Below are positions 62,348 to 64,000 of a DNA stretch of 64,000 nucleotides, one piece after another. The position numbers were made by a program, and so were the translations under genes. This stretch comes from Pseudoduganella guangdongensis (lineage in GTDB: Bacteria; Pseudomonadota; Gammaproteobacteria; Burkholderiales; Burkholderiaceae_D): contig NZ_WWCJ01000010.1 of assembly GCF_009857475.1 (NCBI RefSeq), forward strand, positions 124,001-188,000, in the 5' to 3' direction. The notes under the pieces were generated by a model. The model saw only the letters and a list, made by a program, of their open reading frames with translations, was not told the DNA's origin and did no database searches. The number at the start of each line of letters is the position of its first letter. Position 1 is the first letter of the stretch.

Positions 62348-64000
62348 ATGGAATTAGCCAAGTCTTTCGAGCCTGCCGACATTGAACAGTTCTGGCGCAG
62401 CGAGTGGGAAAAGCGCGGTTACTACGCAGCCTCCCTCGACCTGAGCAAGCCGTCCTTCAGCATCCAGCTGCCGCCGCCGAACGTCACCGGCACGCTGCAC
62501 ATGGGCCACGCCTTCAACCAGACCATCATGGATGGCCTGACCCGCTACCACCGCATGCTGGGCCACAACACCGCCTGGATCCCGGGCACCGACCACGCCG
62601 GCATCGCCACCCAGATCGTGGTGGAGCGCCAGCTGGACGCGCAGAAGGTGTCGCGCCATGACCTGGGCCGCGAAAAATTCGTCGAAAAAGTCTGGGAGTG
62701 GAAAGAGAAATCCGGCTCCACCATCACCGGCCAGATGCGCCGCATGGGCACCTCGCCCGACTGGAAGCGTGAATACTTCACCATGGACGCCGAACGCTCG
62801 CAAGTGGTGAGCGAAGTGTTCGTGCGCCTGTTTGAACAAGGCCTGATCTACCGCGGCAAGCGCCTGGTCAACTGGGACCCGGTGCTGGGCACCGCCGTCT
62901 CCGACCTGGAAGTGGTGTCGGAAGAAGAAGACGGCTCCATGTGGCACATCAAATACCCGCTGGCCGACGGCAGCGGCCACCTGGTGGTTGCCACCACCCG
63001 TCCTGAAACCATGCTGGGCGACGTCGCCGTGGCGGTGGACCCGACCGACGAGCGCTACACCGCGCTGGTGGGCAAGATGCTCAAGCTGCCGCTGGTCGGC
63101 CGCGAGATCCCGGTCATCGCCGACGAATACGTCGACAAGGAATTCGGCACCGGCTGCGTGAAGATCACCCCGGCGCACGACTTCAACGACTACGCCGTGG
63201 GCCAGCGCCACAAACTGGACATGCCGTCCATCCTGACCCTGGACGCCAAGATCAACGAGAACGGCCCTGCCGCCTACCAGGGCATGGACCGCTTCGCCGC
63301 CCGCAAGCAGATCGTGGCCGACCTGGACGCGCAAGGCTTCCTGGTGGAAGTCAAGCCGCACAAGCTGATGGTGCCGCGCGGCGACCGTACCGGCGTGGTG
63401 ATCGAACCGATGCTGACCGACCAGTGGTTCGTCGCCATGAGCAAGCCGGCGCCGGAAGGCACCTTCAACCCGGGCAAATCGATCACCGAAGTGGCGCTGG
63501 AAAAAGTCGCCAGCGGCGAGATCAAGTTCGTCCCTGAAAACTGGAGCACCACTTACAACCAGTGGCTGAACAACATCCAGGACTGGTGTATTTCGCGCCA
63601 GCTGTGGTGGGGCCACCAGATTCCGGCCTGGTACGACGAGCAAGGCAACGTCTACGTCGCCCGCAGCGAGGAAGACGCCAAGGCGCAAGCCGCAGCGCGC
63701 GGCGTGAGCGGCGCGCTGACCCGCGACAACGACGTGCTGGACACCTGGTTCTCGTCCGCGCTGGTGCCGTTCTCCACCCTCGGCTGGCCGAACGAAACGC
63801 CGGACCTGAAGGCCTTCCTGCCATCGTCGGTGTTGGTCACCGGTTTTGACATCATCTTCTTCTGGGTCGCGCGCATGGTCATCATGACCAGCCACTTCAC
63901 CAACAAGGTGCCGTTCAACACCGTGTACGTGCACGGCCTGGTGCGCGACTCGCAAGGCCAGAAGATGTCCAAGTCCAAGGGCAACACCCTGGACCCGATC
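62348..64000 (+). CDS. valS: Valyl-tRNA synthetase (N-terminal part)
   Basis: The first 551 residues of the class I synthetase that charges tRNA-Val. The ATP motif HMGH is in [12 protein letters not shown], the editing domain (about 195-340) includes [13 protein letters not shown] and [32 protein letters not shown] lies in the connective region, and KMSKS is in [10 protein letters not shown] close to the window end. The gene runs past base 64000. The start MELAKSF is 55 bases from the TetR gene start, so the two are divergent. It looks like an ordinary housekeeping gene. Confidence 0.97.
   Translation, partial: MELAKSFEPADIEQFWRSEWEKRGYYAASLDLSKPSFSIQLPPPNVTGTLHMGHAFNQTIMDGLTRYHRMLGHNTAWIPGTDHAGIATQIVVERQLDAQKVSRHDLGREKFVEKVWEWKEKSGSTITGQMRRMGTSPDWKREYFTMDAERSQVVSEVFVRLFEQGLIYRGKRLVNWDPVLGTAVSDLEVVSEEEDGSMWHIKYPLADGSGHLVVATTRPETMLGDVAVAVDPTDERYTALVGKMLKLPLVGREIPVIADEYVDKEFGTGCVKITPAHDFNDYAVGQRHKLDMPSILTLDAKINENGPAAYQGMDRFAARKQIVADLDAQGFLVEVKPHKLMVPRGDRTGVVIEPMLTDQWFVAMSKPAPEGTFNPGKSITEVALEKVASGEIKFVPENWSTTYNQWLNNIQDWCISRQLWWGHQIPAWYDEQGNVYVARSEEDAKAQAAARGVSGALTRDNDVLDTWFSSALVPFSTLGWPNETPDLKAFLPSSVLVTGFDIIFFWVARMVIMTSHFTNKVPFNTVYVHGLVRDSQGQKMSKSKGNTLDPI

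Overview
The window is high-GC DNA with dense, mostly co-oriented operons and short ATGA, GTGA and TGATG junctions. Gene order (pilT-pilU, dxs-ispA-xseB, polA, DUF2782-thrB-BPSS1780-uvrD) and the protein sequences point to a betaproteobacterium of the Burkholderiales, most likely Oxalobacteraceae (Massilia/Duganella/Janthinobacterium type). The taxon is inferred from family resemblance, not from a marker gene. I see no rRNA, tRNA, CRISPR array, insertion sequence or prophage.

Layout. 1-2.1 kb: end of pilT, pilU and a glutathione peroxidase. 2.1-6.1 kb: an MHYT hybrid histidine kinase translationally coupled to an HD-GYP response regulator. 6.1-9.9 kb: glycolate oxidase glcD-glcE-glcF on the minus strand, divergent from a cob(I)alamin adenosyltransferase. 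10.7-15.4 kb: accessory exported proteins, namely a LysR regulator divergent from an SGNH hydrolase, an M48 peptidase, an unknown exported protein, and a two-gene unit of a membrane-anchored glutaredoxin and a tiny six-cysteine exported peptide. 15.6-18.6 kb: dxs-ispA-xseB, divergent from a Rieske protein, a DMT transporter and a sulfurtransferase (18.8-21.7 kb). 21.7-26.4 kb: a GRDP-like protein with a Ser/Cys/Gly tail, a small ORF, and a four-gene type VI secretion regulatory module (FHA-less TagH, PP2C phosphatase, PEGA-tailed kinase, TssQ-like lipoprotein) with no structural T6SS genes around it. 26.4-31 kb: ZIP transporter, dienelactone hydrolase-like protein, polA. 31-36.8 kb: DUF2782, thrB, BPSS1780-type membrane protein, uvrD and two unknowns, ending in a 38-bp perfect inverted repeat. 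36.8-41.6 kb: an M56/BlaR1-type sensor without blaI, formaldehyde dehydrogenase, and two response regulators. 41.6-46.1 kb: thiC-thiS-thiG-thiD-thiE behind a TPP riboswitch. 46.2-50.1 kb: an unknown exported protein, a subtilase, a DUF4382 lipoprotein and a 53-residue double-glycine leader peptide. 50.3-61.3 kb: an eight-gene cluster of acyclic terpene utilisation (atu) type. 61.3-62.3 kb: a repeat-rich spacer and a TetR regulator. 62.3 kb to the end: valS, cut by the window edge.

How the parts work together. The atu cluster would activate an acyclic terpenoid acid to its CoA thioester (AMP ligase), dehydrogenate it (AtuD), carboxylate it (biotin enzyme AtuC/AtuF) and pass it on through AtuA and SDR enzymes. 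The hydratase AtuE is absent. The thi operon makes both halves of thiamine and joins them under TPP control; Dxs supplies DXP to ThiG and IspA, and itself uses TPP. GlcDEF oxidises glycolate to glyoxylate.

The most interesting unexplained items are the glutaredoxin/six-Cys peptide pair, the double-glycine peptide, the array of TTTCAGCAC motifs in a 184-bp tandem duplication between convergent genes, the isolated T6SS phospho-signalling module, and the long perfect inverted repeat that supplies the stop codon of its neighbour.
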